Shown here in pieces: positions 43,535-52,233 of a stretch of DNA of 64,000 nt (position 1 is the stretch's first letter; the number at the start of each line of letters is the position of its first letter). The position numbers and the translations under genes were made by a program. A model generated the notes under the pieces. That model was not told the origin of the DNA. It did no database searches and saw only the letters and a program-made list of their open reading frames with translations. The stretch covers positions 496,001 through 560,000 of the forward strand of contig NZ_JACEFG010000003.1 in the NCBI RefSeq assembly GCF_013694105.1. The letters run 5' to 3'. This stretch comes from Halobacillus locisalis (GTDB taxonomy: Bacteria > Bacillota > Bacilli > Bacillales > Halobacillaceae).

Positions 43535-44122
43535 ATGGATTGGATATGGAAAGCTATACTCATTATTCTTGTCGGGACCTTCATATTACGTATAGCTGGA
43601 AGAAAGTCGATTTCACAGATGACGTTATCTCAAACAGTCATCATGATTGCTATAGGGTCATTACTCATTCAGCCGGTATCTGGAAAGAACATTTGGGTGA
43701 CTTTCGGTGTCGGGGCTGTGCTCGTCTTCACACTATTCATTATGGAATGGCTACAGGTGAAAGTTGATTTTATGGAAAAGTTCTTAACAGGTCGATCTGT
43801 CGCGATTATTGTGAATGGAGTTCTACAAGAAAAACAAATGAAGAAAGTCCGTTTCACCGTCGATCAACTAGAAATGAAATTACGACAACAAAATGTGACG
43901 TCTTTCAGTGATATCGAATCAGCCACGCTCGAGCCGAACGGTCAAGTAGGGATTGAATTGAAAGAGAAGAAGAAACCGGCGACGAAACAAGATATCGAAC
44001 AGTTGAGGGATGAATTACTTTCATTGAAAGCCGTACTGAAAAATGCACCTGAGCAAGGAAATATTTTTAAAGAAATCTCCAACGAAGATCAAGCTAAACT
44101 GTATGATGAGAAACTGAAATAA
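43535..44122 (+). CDS. DUF421 (YetF-like) membrane protein
   Basis: 195 residues: three N-terminal helices with the conserved LRIAGRKSISQMTLSQTVIMIAIGSLLIQPVSG block, then a cytoplasmic alpha/beta domain (SVAIIVNGVLQEKQMKKVRFTVDQLEMKLRQQNVTSFSDIESATLEPNGQVGIELK) and a charged C-terminal helix. DUF421 proteins (YetF, YrbG, YdfS) are linked to spore and membrane properties but have no fixed function. An AAAGGAGTGACC-type site precedes the ATG. A thioredoxin-like gene follows 58 bp later. Confidence 0.87.
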   Translation: MDWIWKAILIILVGTFILRIAGRKSISQMTLSQTVIMIAIGSLLIQPVSGKNIWVTFGVGAVLVFTLFIMEWLQVKVDFMEKFLTGRSVAIIVNGVLQEKQMKKVRFTVDQLEMKLRQQNVTSFSDIESATLEPNGQVGIELKEKKKPATKQDIEQLRDELLSLKAVLKNAPEQGNIFKEISNEDQAKLYDEKLK

Positions 44123-44180
44123 GCACCTGAGGAGATTTTTTATAGACATTATTGGTACAATATCTGTAGAGGTGAGAAAC

Positions 44181-44507
44181 ATGAATGCATTACATTCTAT
44201 AGAGGATATCAACACCTTTATTGAGAACGAAACACTTTCGCTCGTGTATATTTCCCAGCCGAACTGCTCGATTTGCCATGCCCTTTTGCCACAAGTAGAA
44301 GAGTTACTGAGGGAGTACCCCCGCATTTCTTCTAGGCATGTCGACGCCGAAGAAGTTCCTGAGGTCGCTGGCAGGTTCTCTGTCATGACGGTTCCAGCCG
44401 TCTTGGTTTTTGCCGAGGGGAAAGAAATGTTCCGGAAGGCCCGATTCGTTCCGATGGGGGAACTGAACCAACAATTAGCGAAATTGAATCATTTTTTAAA
44501 TGAGTAA
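44181..44507 (+). CDS. Thioredoxin-like protein
   Basis: 108 residues of thioredoxin fold: SLVYISQPNCSICHALLPQVEELL holds the CSIC active site, and VMTVPAVLVFAEGKEMFRKARFV holds cis-Pro. Cytosolic; no signal. AGGTGAGAAAC precedes ATG 44181; a GTG at 44172 is overlapped by the site. Probably a thiol-disulfide helper whose partner is unknown (YtpP-like class). Terminator at 44513. Confidence 0.87.
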   Translation: MNALHSIEDINTFIENETLSLVYISQPNCSICHALLPQVEELLREYPRISSRHVDAEEVPEVAGRFSVMTVPAVLVFAEGKEMFRKARFVPMGELNQQLAKLNHFLNE

Positions 44508-44512
44508 CACCA

Positions 44513-44541
44513 AAAACCTGTTGAGATCCCTCAACAGTTTT
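44513..44541 (+). terminator. Terminator of the thioredoxin-like gene
   Basis: AACCTGTTGAG, 4 nt, CTCAACAG and nine T. Confidence 0.88.
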
Positions 44542-44754
44542 TTTTTGCTGTATAGCTTGCCACAATAAGTTTTCAGAACATTCCCTTTATTTCAGGAATT
44601 GGCTTTAATCCGTTTTTTCTTAAAAATTCGATCCTCAAATACTATCCTGAGACGTGATTATTTGCGATGAGAAGCGCTGAAATAGAAATATCTCTCCATG
44701 AAACCGTTTACACTCACTAATTGGCTCATATAGGCATGACATGCGGAAAACCCC

Positions 44755-44782
44755 TTGAATAAGATTTTTCCAGTGTTATGAT
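44755..44782 (+). promoter_or_regulatory. Candidate promoter of proHJA
   Basis: TTGAAT (44755-44760), 16 bp, TATGAT (44777-44782), about 70 bp before proH. No T-box or riboswitch is visible in the 300 bp upstream. A short direct repeat GCGAACAAAAAA (two copies near 44800-44826) lies in the leader. A weaker CodY-like box (13/15) is at 44568-44582. Confidence 0.45.
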
Positions 44783-44851
44783 GAAACACGTCTTGCAAAG
44801 AGCGAACAAAAAAAGCGAACAAAAAAATCCGAATGGGAGAGATTAACCCAC

Positions 44852-45694
44852 ATGATCAATAAAAAGATTGCTTTTCTAGGTGCAGGCTCAATGGCAGAAG
44901 CGATGATTTCAGGCATGGCCGAGTCCGGCAACATTGCAAAAGAGAACATCATCGTGACCAACAGAAGTAATCAAGATCGCTTAAACCTTATTCATGAAAA
45001 ATACGGTGTACGTACAGTATTGAAAGATGATCTCGATTTTTCCGAGGTTGATCATTTCATCCTCGCAATGAAACCGAAAGATATCGATACGGTACTTGCC
45101 GATATCAAAGATCGAATTCATTCTAATCAAGTCGTCGTATCTGTGTTAGCTGGTATTTCAACCGGTTATATGGAGGATCGCTTGAATATAAATCAACAGG
45201 TCATCCGCGTGATGCCGAACACATCAAGCATGTTGAGAGAATCAGCAACCGCGATGTCTCCAGGACAATATACGGATATGGACCAAGTATTGGTTGCAAA
45301 AGAACTATTGCGTTCTATCGGTGAAGTATTCGTCATCGAAGAAGATAAGATGGATGTCTTTACTGGCATCGCCGGAAGCGGACCAGCATACTTCTACTAC
45401 TTGATGGAACACATCGAAAAAACAGGCCGCGCTGAAGGGATGGATAGCGAAACACTTCGAGAGATCGGTGCTCAGACCTTACTAGGCGCAGCGAAAATGA
45501 TGCTCGAACGTGATGAAAGTCCGACAGAATTGCGCGAAAATGTAACATCTCCAAATGGAACGACAGCTGCTGGTCTTGACGCATTAGACCAAAGTGGTGG
45601 AGGAGAAGCGATTTCCGCAGCCATCAAAGGTGCAGCCAGCCGTTCTAAAGAATTGAGTAAAGAAATCGAGGGTCTCCTCGTCGGAAGTAAATAA
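44852..45694 (+). CDS. proH: Pyrroline-5-carboxylate reductase ProH
   Basis: Last step of proline synthesis: NAD(P)H reduces P5C to proline. 280 residues. Rossmann start IAFLGAGSMAEAMISGM, VSVLAGISTGYMEDRL, RVMPNTSSMLRESATAM, and the C-terminal family signature FTGIAGSGPAYFYYLMEHIE, VTSPNGTTAAGL. First gene of a three-gene operon; GGGAGAG upstream of ATG. Named proH because of the operon order known from Halobacillus osmoregulation. Confidence 0.95.
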   Translation: MINKKIAFLGAGSMAEAMISGMAESGNIAKENIIVTNRSNQDRLNLIHEKYGVRTVLKDDLDFSEVDHFILAMKPKDIDTVLADIKDRIHSNQVVVSVLAGISTGYMEDRLNINQQVIRVMPNTSSMLRESATAMSPGQYTDMDQVLVAKELLRSIGEVFVIEEDKMDVFTGIAGSGPAYFYYLMEHIEKTGRAEGMDSETLREIGAQTLLGAAKMMLERDESPTELRENVTSPNGTTAAGLDALDQSGGGEAISAAIKGAASRSKELSKEIEGLLVGSK

Positions 45695-45733
45695 ATAAAT
45701 CGAACGTAGCAAATAAGCCTAATCAGGAGTGAT

Positions 45734-46864
45734 ATGTTGACAACAGATAAAAAAAGGGTAGTTATTAAAATAGGGAGTAGTTCCCTAACAAGCTTACACG
45801 GGGAAATCAGTCGCCGTAAATTGGAAAAATTAGTTGATGAAGTCGTCCAACTGAAAGACGACGGCCACGAAGTTCTACTTGTATCCTCAGGAGCTGTCGC
45901 GGCAGGTTACCGTAAGCTCGGTTGCCTGGAACGCCCAAGCTCTCTTCCAGAAAAACAAGCCGCCGCATCCATCGGCCAAGGGTTATTGATGGAATCCTAT
46001 TCCGATTTATTCCTATCTCATGGCTATATGGGGTCGCAAATCTTAATTACACGCAGTGATTTCTCCGATGAAGATCGTTATAACAATGCACGAAATACGA
46101 TCAACGTATTGCTCGAGCGCGGAATCATTCCAATTGTGAACGAAAATGATACCATCACGATCGATCGACTGAAGTTCGGTGACAATGACACCTTGTCTGC
46201 TAAAGTAGCAGGTCTCGTCGACGCCGACCAATTAATCATCTTGTCCGATATCGATGGACTGTACGATGATGATCCAAGAAAAAATGAAAATGCCCAGCTT
46301 CTTCAGAATGTCCACGAAATCACCCCAGAAATCGAAGCTGTCGCAGGTGAACCAGGAAGTGACGTCGGTACAGGCGGAATGAAATCCAAAATCGACGCCT
46401 TCAAAATCACAATGGCATCCGGTATTTCTTCCTTCTTAGGAAAAGCCGGTAATGACAACATCGTCTATGATGCGGTTTACCACAATGCAAAAGGCACGTA
46501 CTTCGAAGCTACAGAAGATACAGAAAATCTCGACCAGAAGAAACAGTGGATCGCCTTTAATTCAGGACCAGAAGGTGACGTCATCATCGATCACCGTGCA
46601 AAAGAATCCATTGTTGAAATGAAGAAGAGCTTGCTTCCTATGAACGTCCACCACGTAAACGGACGTTTTAAAAAAGGTGCGGTTGTCCGTATCCACGACT
46701 TGCACGGCGAAGAAATCGGCCTTGGAGTTGTTAACTACTCTTCTGATGAAATGAAAGAAATGATCGGCTTAACTGAACCAGAATTAGAATCATATGAAAA
46801 GGCAGCCATAGAACGTGAAGACTTTGTATGTCACTTAGAAGTTGCCCTGCCCGTAGGTGTTTAA
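45734..46864 (+). CDS. proJ: Glutamate 5-kinase ProJ
   Basis: Phosphorylates glutamate to begin proline synthesis. 376 residues: amino acid kinase domain (VVIKIGSSSLTSLHG, VLLVSSGAVAAGYRKLG, NENDTITIDRLKFGDNDTLSAKVAGLV, DVGTGGMKSKIDAFKI) and a C-terminal PUA domain starting near residue 275 (VNGRFKKGAVVRIHDLHGEEIGLGVVNYSSDEM). AGGAGTGAT precedes the ATG. Second gene of the operon, 39 bp after proH. Confidence 0.95.
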   Translation: MLTTDKKRVVIKIGSSSLTSLHGEISRRKLEKLVDEVVQLKDDGHEVLLVSSGAVAAGYRKLGCLERPSSLPEKQAAASIGQGLLMESYSDLFLSHGYMGSQILITRSDFSDEDRYNNARNTINVLLERGIIPIVNENDTITIDRLKFGDNDTLSAKVAGLVDADQLIILSDIDGLYDDDPRKNENAQLLQNVHEITPEIEAVAGEPGSDVGTGGMKSKIDAFKITMASGISSFLGKAGNDNIVYDAVYHNAKGTYFEATEDTENLDQKKQWIAFNSGPEGDVIIDHRAKESIVEMKKSLLPMNVHHVNGRFKKGAVVRIHDLHGEEIGLGVVNYSSDEMKEMIGLTEPELESYEKAAIEREDFVCHLEVALPVGV

Positions 46865-46884
46865 AATAATCAAGGAGGTCTTTG

Positions 46885-48147
46885 ATGACACTAACAAAAA
46901 GTAATGTGAACGTTGAAGCACAGGCGATTGAAGCGAAGAAAGCATCCAAACAGTTGATGGTCCTTTCCAAAGAAGAACGTAACGAAGCGCTTCTACACCT
47001 AGCTGATGTTCTTGAACGTGATTATGAAACCATTTTAGAAGCCAATGAGAAAGATTTGGAGAACGGTCGTAAGAAAGACTTTACAGAAGCCTTCATGGAT
47101 CGTCTGTCCTTATCAAAAGAACGGATTGCGGATTTCGCTCAAGGATTGCGTGACGTAGCGAAGCTAGAAGATCCGACTGGTCAGGTATTGTCTGACTGGA
47201 CGCTTGAGAACGGTCTTCAAGTAGAAAAAGTGACGGTGCCACTCGGTGTCATCGGTATGATTTATGAAGCCCGCCCGAACGTAACCGTTGATGCGACAGG
47301 TCTTGCTCTGAAATCAGGAAATGCAATCATACTGAAAGGCGGATCGAATGCCATCAACTCTAACCAAGCCATTGTTGAAGTGATGCATAAAGGTCTAGAA
47401 GAGACGAAGATTCCGAAAGAAGCGGTGCAATTCATCGCATCGACAGACCGCGAAGCGACGAACCAGCTATTCACGATGAAAGAACATGTGGATGTGTTGA
47501 TTCCACGTGGTGGTGGCAAGCTGATTCAAGCGGTTGTAGAAAATGCAACGGTTCCTGTTCTTGAAACAGGTGTGGGAAACTGCCACATTTATGTTGATAA
47601 AGCGGCGGATGTAGAAAAAGCGATCAACATCCTTGTGAACGCGAAAACAGATCGCCCGGCGGTATGTAACGCAGCGGAGACGCTGATTGTCCACAAAGAA
47701 TGGTTAGCTGAAAATAGCACGGCACTTATCACGGCACTGAAAGAAAACGATATTCAAGTGCACGGTGATGATCATGTCTTAGAAGTCATCCCGAATGCCG
47801 TCCCTGCTGGCGAAGAAGACTGGGCGAACGAATACTTGAGCACAGATATTGCTGTAAAAGCGGTCGACGATCTGACGGATGCCATTGCCCATATCGAAAC
47901 GTATGGCACGAAACACTCAGAAGCTATCGTTACCGAAGACGAAAAAGCAGCGAAAACATTCCTTGCGCTCGTTGATGCAGCGGCTCTATATCACAATGCA
48001 TCGACACGTTTCACAGACGGTGGGGCGCTAGGTTTCGGAGCAGAGATCGGTATTTCCACACAAAAACTTCATGCACGTGGCCCAATGGGGCTTCCTGCAC
48101 TAACGACAGTGAAGTTCTTGATGAAAGGTACAGGTCAAATCCGATAA
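46885..48147 (+). CDS. proA: Glutamate-5-semialdehyde dehydrogenase ProA
   Basis: NADPH-dependent reductase of glutamyl-5-phosphate. 420 residues. MIYEARPNVTVDATGLALKSGNAIILKGGSNA, VLIPRGGGKLIQAV, DRPAVCNAAETLIVHK with catalytic Cys, and STRFTDGGALGFGAEIGISTQKLHARGPMGLPALTTVKF at the end are intact. AAGGAGG lies 6 bp before ATG 46885. Third and last gene of the operon; a strong terminator follows. Confidence 0.96.
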   Translation: MTLTKSNVNVEAQAIEAKKASKQLMVLSKEERNEALLHLADVLERDYETILEANEKDLENGRKKDFTEAFMDRLSLSKERIADFAQGLRDVAKLEDPTGQVLSDWTLENGLQVEKVTVPLGVIGMIYEARPNVTVDATGLALKSGNAIILKGGSNAINSNQAIVEVMHKGLEETKIPKEAVQFIASTDREATNQLFTMKEHVDVLIPRGGGKLIQAVVENATVPVLETGVGNCHIYVDKAADVEKAINILVNAKTDRPAVCNAAETLIVHKEWLAENSTALITALKENDIQVHGDDHVLEVIPNAVPAGEEDWANEYLSTDIAVKAVDDLTDAIAHIETYGTKHSEAIVTEDEKAAKTFLALVDAAALYHNASTRFTDGGALGFGAEIGISTQKLHARGPMGLPALTTVKFLMKGTGQIR

Positions 48148-48168
48148 ATGAAAATAATGATGATGATG

Positions 48169-48197
48169 AAGGGAAACTCCTCGGAGTTTCCCTTTTT
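48169..48197 (+). terminator. Terminator of proHJA
   Basis: AAGGGAAACTCC, short loop, GGAGTTTCCCTT, TTTTAG. Confidence 0.9.
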
Positions 48198-48208
48198 TAG
48201 TTTAAGAA

Positions 48209-48301
48209 TGTTTATTCTAAAATAACGTTGTCGAATTCTTAAGTAGCGTTGTCGAATTCTTAAATAACGCTTCCTAATTCTGAAATATCTCTGTCGAATA
48301 C
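48209..48301 (-). repeat. 21-bp phased array 3 (variant, inverted)
   Basis: TGTCGAATT-like motif on the plus strand starts at 48229, 48250, 48271 (degenerate) and 48292, exactly 21 bp apart, with a further degenerate copy near 48209. On the minus strand this reads AATTCGACA, one base shorter than the TTCGGACA of arrays 1 and 2. It fills the gap between the proA terminator and the NERD gene stop. Confidence 0.75.
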
Positions 48302-49258
48302 TTAAATATCCATATTTATATAATATCTTCGGTTTTTTGTATTGCCAAAGTTGAAACGGCAATTCTCTGTTAATAGTTTTCTAGCTATATATTCGCTATC
48401 AATGAAAGCAATCTGTCTGAATGTTGCATTCGTAATTTCTGGACCCAACAAAAGGGCGTAATCCATCAAGAGTTTCTTATGAGCATCATCTGATTTCCTT
48501 CCACATTCACAATGCCAGTGATCTCTCCGGCGCTTCATACCCGATTTAGAACAAGCTGGGCACTCCACTCCCCATTGGAGATCATTCAGCATAATTCCAT
48601 ACTTTTTCATAACGGATCCATTGTAAGGTGAGTTCTCATTAGCGACTATTCTTATAAACGTGTCCCGGTCATCATCCGTCCATGCAGGGCTGTCGTTAGG
48701 ATTTTTGAGTGATTGTAACAAGTGGGGAAAACGTCTAGCCCGCATGATTCTCTTTTTGTACGAAAGCGAATCATGGCCTCGGGTTTCAATCAACGTTTGA
48801 GGATTTGAAATGACGACGAAAAATTGTATAGGTATGAGGGGAAATCCTCGTTCGGACAGCCACCTCGAAAGTTGCACGGTGTGGTGCTCGACCTGTATAA
48901 AAGGATCAGGAAAAATGTCTTCACGACCATCCAGTTCTCGAATAAGTTGCTGGTGATTAAAGTCAAATATGATTTTCCCTTTATAGTTTTTGACTTCTAC
49001 AATCGTTAAAGTCCCGTCAATCAAAAGAAGAAAATCCATCTGGAAGTGTTGGATGCCGTCAAATAGCCGGAGGTCTTGAAAGGAGTGAGCATGGGGAGGG
49101 AGGTACTGGAGGTAACGATCTACTGTGCTTTCACCGACATATCCAGCAGTTCTCCTTAAGAAATCCTGCTTAATGAGTGAATAAGAAGGAGAAGCGGGGT
49201 CGAGTCTTTCTATGCAAACTTCTAATTGCAGAAGTTCATCTGTCTTCATACGATGCAA
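48302..49258 (-). CDS. NERD-domain protein with C-terminal zinc ribbon
   Basis: 318 residues. The nuclease-related domain spans about residues 35-160: VGESTVDRYLQYLPPHAHSFQDLRLFDG, FQMDFLLLIDGTLTIVEVKNYKGKIIF (acid and E-x-K of the restriction-like core). CPACSKSGMKRRRDHWHCECGRK near residue 235 is a zinc ribbon. NERD proteins may act on nucleic acid; role unproven. TTG 49258 with GGAGTG 9 bp before it is the likely start. Array 3 follows its stop. Confidence 0.85.
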   Translation of the reverse strand: MHRMKTDELLQLEVCIERLDPASPSYSLIKQDFLRRTAGYVGESTVDRYLQYLPPHAHSFQDLRLFDGIQHFQMDFLLLIDGTLTIVEVKNYKGKIIFDFNHQQLIRELDGREDIFPDPFIQVEHHTVQLSRWLSERGFPLIPIQFFVVISNPQTLIETRGHDSLSYKKRIMRARRFPHLLQSLKNPNDSPAWTDDDRDTFIRIVANENSPYNGSVMKKYGIMLNDLQWGVECPACSKSGMKRRRDHWHCECGRKSDDAHKKLLMDYALLLGPEITNATFRQIAFIDSEYIARKLLTENCRFNFGNTKNRRYYINMDI

Positions 49259-49382
49259 AACATCACACTCCTAAATTGAATAATTTTCCTATTCATTCTA
49301 TCATATTTTCTATGATGAGAATGGGAAAGTTGTTGGTTTACCCATCAACCTCAGTCAATTCAAGAGCGTGACCAAACAAATA

Positions 49383-49406
49383 AACCCCTCACAATAGAGG
49401 GGTTAT
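49383..49406 (-). terminator. Terminator of the STAS gene
   Basis: AACCCCTC, 6-nt loop, GAGGGGTT, TATTTG on the minus strand; overlaps the stop codon. Confidence 0.75.
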
Positions 49407-50245
49407 TTGTTGTATATCGGATCTAATGAAAAAGCGGTCGCTAATGTGTTTGTAATCGAGACTTTACCGAAATCGATGCCTAATTGTGTGGCCATTTGAG
49501 CGATTTCAGGTCTGATTCCGGATAAAGTACTCGTCACCCCAATTAAATCGAGTCCTTTAAGAAGGTGGAAGATTTGTTGGGCGACCATTGTATCTACTAA
49601 GTAAACACCGGATAAATCAATGAACAAGTGGTCAATTGACTTTTCGGTGCAGCCTTGCAATGTATTATCCAGGATAGCCGCAGCTCGATCTGAGTTGATG
49701 TCTCCAACAAGCGGTAGAAGAGCTCGACCATCTGACAATTGAATGAGTGGAGAGCTGAGTTCGTTGATCATATCTTTTTGTTTTTCAATTCGATCACTCA
49801 GGGAGTTGGATTTCTCCTCAACAACACCCATGAGAACATAATCGATAGCATCTATGATTTCTTTTTTCCACTTGTCAATTTCTACTCGTGAAGGTTTTGC
49901 CTGTAATGATTGGATGTACTCTTCTATGAAAGCTAAGTACTGGTCCCGTACTCTCAGGAATTCACGCATAATGTCATGAGTCGGTGTTTCAAGGTGTTGA
50001 GGATCACTACCGATTTTATAGATCCAATCCTTAAAGGAATCTAGAAATTCTTTTTGATCTAAGGTAAATACATTACTTAAATGTTGGTGGAATTCAAAGT
50101 TTTGGGCTTTTAAGTTCTTAATGACATTCGGGTCTTTGGACGCATAGACACCCGTGCCGGACTTATCTAAGGTTTCGTACCATTCTTCTGTTAGTTGCTC
50201 TGCTTTGTTTAACAAAAAGGTTCGCAGCTCTTCATTTTTCAACAT
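49403..50245 (-). CDS. RsbR-type STAS protein (stressosome component)
   Basis: 280 residues: N-terminal helical, globin-like domain (about residues 1-150) and a STAS domain (about 170-280) with LLPLVGDINSDRAAAILDNTLQG, HLFIDLSGVYLVDTMVAQQIFHLLKGL and STLSGIRPEIAQMATQLGID. The Thr in VDTMVA and the Ser/Thr in TSTLSG occupy the phosphorylation positions of RsbR/RsbS. RsbR paralogues form the stressosome that activates sigma-B. ATG 50245 follows AGAGGAG. A lone paralogue here, not in an rsb operon. Confidence 0.88.
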   Translation of the reverse strand: MLKNEELRTFLLNKAEQLTEEWYETLDKSGTGVYASKDPNVIKNLKAQNFEFHQHLSNVFTLDQKEFLDSFKDWIYKIGSDPQHLETPTHDIMREFLRVRDQYLAFIEEYIQSLQAKPSRVEIDKWKKEIIDAIDYVLMGVVEEKSNSLSDRIEKQKDMINELSSPLIQLSDGRALLPLVGDINSDRAAAILDNTLQGCTEKSIDHLFIDLSGVYLVDTMVAQQIFHLLKGLDLIGVTSTLSGIRPEIAQMATQLGIDFGKVSITNTLATAFSLDPIYNK

Positions 50246-50361
50246 TTGGAAAACTCCTCTCAAGCTCCTTGTTTACCCGTCTTACTCAGTACTAAACATC
50301 TTTTTTAAGGAAATCGTGTCGACTAATGAAAAAGGGGGTATATCATAAGGGGGTGATAAAT

Positions 50362-50820
50362 GTGAAACAACTACTTTTACAACAGTTAGCTGCCATTTAC
50401 GATCAAGATCGACTCTTTGTTTGCTTTACTACGGCTATCAATGGTCTCGATGATTACGAAGCGCACTACAGAGTGGACGTGGGTCAAGCGAATACGATTG
50501 CTGAAATCATCCATCATCTCAATTTTTATAACGCTCGATTCTTAAGCCGTTTTTGTGGGGAAGAAGTAGAAGAGTTACCTAGTTATTATAATACGTTCAC
50601 ATTTGATAGGAAAGTAGATTGGAGAAAAATCGAGGAACAATCACACAACACGTTTCGACAATTCAGGAAGGTGATTCTAATAAGCAGCGATGAGAAGTTG
50701 GAAAAATGGTCTGACACACTAGGCCTCCTATGGCTCCACAATGGCTACCACATTGGCCAAATTGTCCAAATCAGGAAAGAGTTCGGTTCGTGGAGTAAGT
50801 CTCCCATTGTGAAAGGATAG
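50362..50820 (+). CDS. DinB-like helical-bundle protein
   Basis: 152 residues. Helix and His pattern of the DinB superfamily: TIAEIIHHLNFYNARFLSRF near residue 47 and LLWLHNGYHIGQIVQIRKEFGSW near the end. GTG 50362 follows AAGGGGG with 8 bp spacing; the frame open to 50326 lacks a site. Third DinB-like gene in the window. Metal binding is likely; function unknown. A short secreted-protein gene follows 16 bp later. Confidence 0.72.
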   Translation: MKQLLLQQLAAIYDQDRLFVCFTTAINGLDDYEAHYRVDVGQANTIAEIIHHLNFYNARFLSRFCGEEVEELPSYYNTFTFDRKVDWRKIEEQSHNTFRQFRKVILISSDEKLEKWSDTLGLLWLHNGYHIGQIVQIRKEFGSWSKSPIVKG

Positions 50821-50836
50821 AAGAAAGGAGAGAAAT

Positions 50837-51322
50837 GTGAAGAAATACTTGAGTGTTCTCTGCGCATGCATTGTTGTCGTTCTTTTCACTCTGTATATCG
50901 GAAATGATGAGGGTGAGGGATATGAAGCCATGACACGTGAAAAAATATTGAATAGTAGAATGATGGTGGGAGATGAAGAGGTTCGTCTCATTCCTTCTAT
51001 TGCTTGCCTTAAAGAAAGATCTTGTGATTTATCGGGCCACTTCAGAATCGATCAAACGGAAGCAAAAGAATTAGGTGTCCCGACGATTGATGTGGATCGA
51101 GGAGAGGAAATACGGTTCACATTTGATACAAAATCACCTGAACATTTCACGTTTTCTAGGATGGACCTTCTTACAATAGAAGGAGGGAACATAGAAAATG
51201 ACTCCGTTAAAATTCTGGGACAACGAGGCCATACAGTCTATTATACGTTTCGAGCCAATTGGGGAGGTTCACAAGGTTTACAGACATTCGTTTCTTTTCC
51301 TGTTTTCTTTCACATAAAATAA
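50837..51322 (+). CDS. Hypothetical exported protein
   Basis: 161 residues with an N-terminal hydrophobic segment (KKYLSVLCACIVVVLFTLYIG) that looks like a signal anchor. The rest is hydrophilic with beta character (FRIDQTEAKELGVPTIDVDRGEEIRFTF, FTFSRMDLLTIEGGNIENDSVKILGQRGHTVYYTFRANWGGSQGLQTFVSFPVFFHIK) and two Cys near residue 57-63. I recognise no family. GTG 50837 follows AAAGGAGAG. Terminator overlaps its stop. Confidence 0.65.
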   Translation: MKKYLSVLCACIVVVLFTLYIGNDEGEGYEAMTREKILNSRMMVGDEEVRLIPSIACLKERSCDLSGHFRIDQTEAKELGVPTIDVDRGEEIRFTFDTKSPEHFTFSRMDLLTIEGGNIENDSVKILGQRGHTVYYTFRANWGGSQGLQTFVSFPVFFHIK

Positions 51323-51353
51323 AGCTAGCGGAACATTCCGCTAGCTTTATTTG
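51318..51353. terminator. Bidirectional terminator
   Basis: AAATAAAGCTAGCGGAA, CA, TTCCGCTAGCTTTATTT: almost perfect palindrome shared by the exported protein gene and the spore-coat gene. Confidence 0.88.
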
Positions 51354-51359
51354 TGTTTT

Positions 51360-51917
51360 TTAGTGGCTTGATGAGGAAGAAGAAGAGGAAGATTCTTCTT
51401 GACCGCCAGTAGCGTTGCTGAAAGGTCGTGGTGTAATCGTATCTAGACAAGTGATTCCGCAGAAGCAATTGACGTCAACCGTCGTGCAGATCCCTGTTGA
51501 TTCGAAATATTCTACGTGGTCTAGTACATCGCATACGCTCTTATCGCATTTTTTCTTCCAAGAGTAGTGAGAATACTGTGGAACTGGTTTTAGCAATTCC
51601 AATTTCACACAGTGATCATCAACAAACTTCACGGCACGGAAGACTGGTGTTTCGATACAGAAGTAACCAGGCCCCGTTTTCTTTCTCAATCCACTAGCGA
51701 AGAACGGTTTGCAATCTTTGCAGTAAAGAGTGAATGGTACCGTTGTATCACCATTTCCGTTTGCCCCAGCTGGGGATAGCAAGTCACGGATTGAGCGCTC
51801 ACAACTCGTGCTGCAGCCGTGATCACGATCAGCCACCTCGTTTTGAGCACGGATGATCTCTTTCAGAACATCTTTGACGCATCTACTTCCTTTTCCTTTA
51901 GAATGACAGGAACTCAT
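51360..51917 (-). CDS. Spore coat protein, CotY/CotZ family
   Basis: 185-residue cysteine-rich spore-crust protein. Family pattern: CVKDVLKEIIRAQNEVAD, CSTSCERSIRDLL, PFTLYCKDCKPFFASG, FRAVKFVDDHCVKLELLKP, and a late CTTVDVNCFCGITCLD. About 13 Cys residues that can cross-link the crust. The C-terminus ends in QEESSSSSSSSSH, a run of nine Ser. GGAGATGG upstream of the ATG. Made in the mother cell, probably from a sigma-K/GerE promoter not identified here. Confidence 0.92.
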   Translation of the reverse strand: MSSCHSKGKGSRCVKDVLKEIIRAQNEVADRDHGCSTSCERSIRDLLSPAGANGNGDTTVPFTLYCKDCKPFFASGLRKKTGPGYFCIETPVFRAVKFVDDHCVKLELLKPVPQYSHYSWKKKCDKSVCDVLDHVEYFESTGICTTVDVNCFCGITCLDTITPRPFSNATGGQEESSSSSSSSSH

Positions 51918-52160
51918 ATTTTTCCATCTCCTTTATTATTTGGTCATTCCATATCATTCTATGGAAATAGGAGGAGGATGCCTGTATATCTGTCTATGTT
52001 ATGGAAAATAGGTAATAGACACAAGTTTGTCATCCTTATACATTCGCCGATACATCAACTACTCGTTGTACATAGAATAGATTACCTATAGCTATAGCGT
52101 TATAGATTCATGGCTTACCACACCATGGCGTTTTCCCTATCGGATCTGTCCGGACAAAGA

Positions 52161-52199
52161 AAATAAAGCTGCCCTTAGTAGGAGGGCAGCTTTATTTTT
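52161..52199. terminator. Terminator (both strands) downstream of the 52403 gene
   Basis: AAATAAAGCTGCCCT, 7 nt, AGGGCAGCTTTATTT. On the minus strand it would end transcripts of the low-complexity protein gene after passing array 2. Confidence 0.85.
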
Positions 52200-52233
52200 G
52201 TTATGCAAAACTATGGGGATTGAGTTCGGTATT

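Noticed and set aside
44568-44582. CodY box for proHJA
   Set aside because: A 13/15 match, but about 190 bp upstream of the predicted promoter; not enough to claim regulation.
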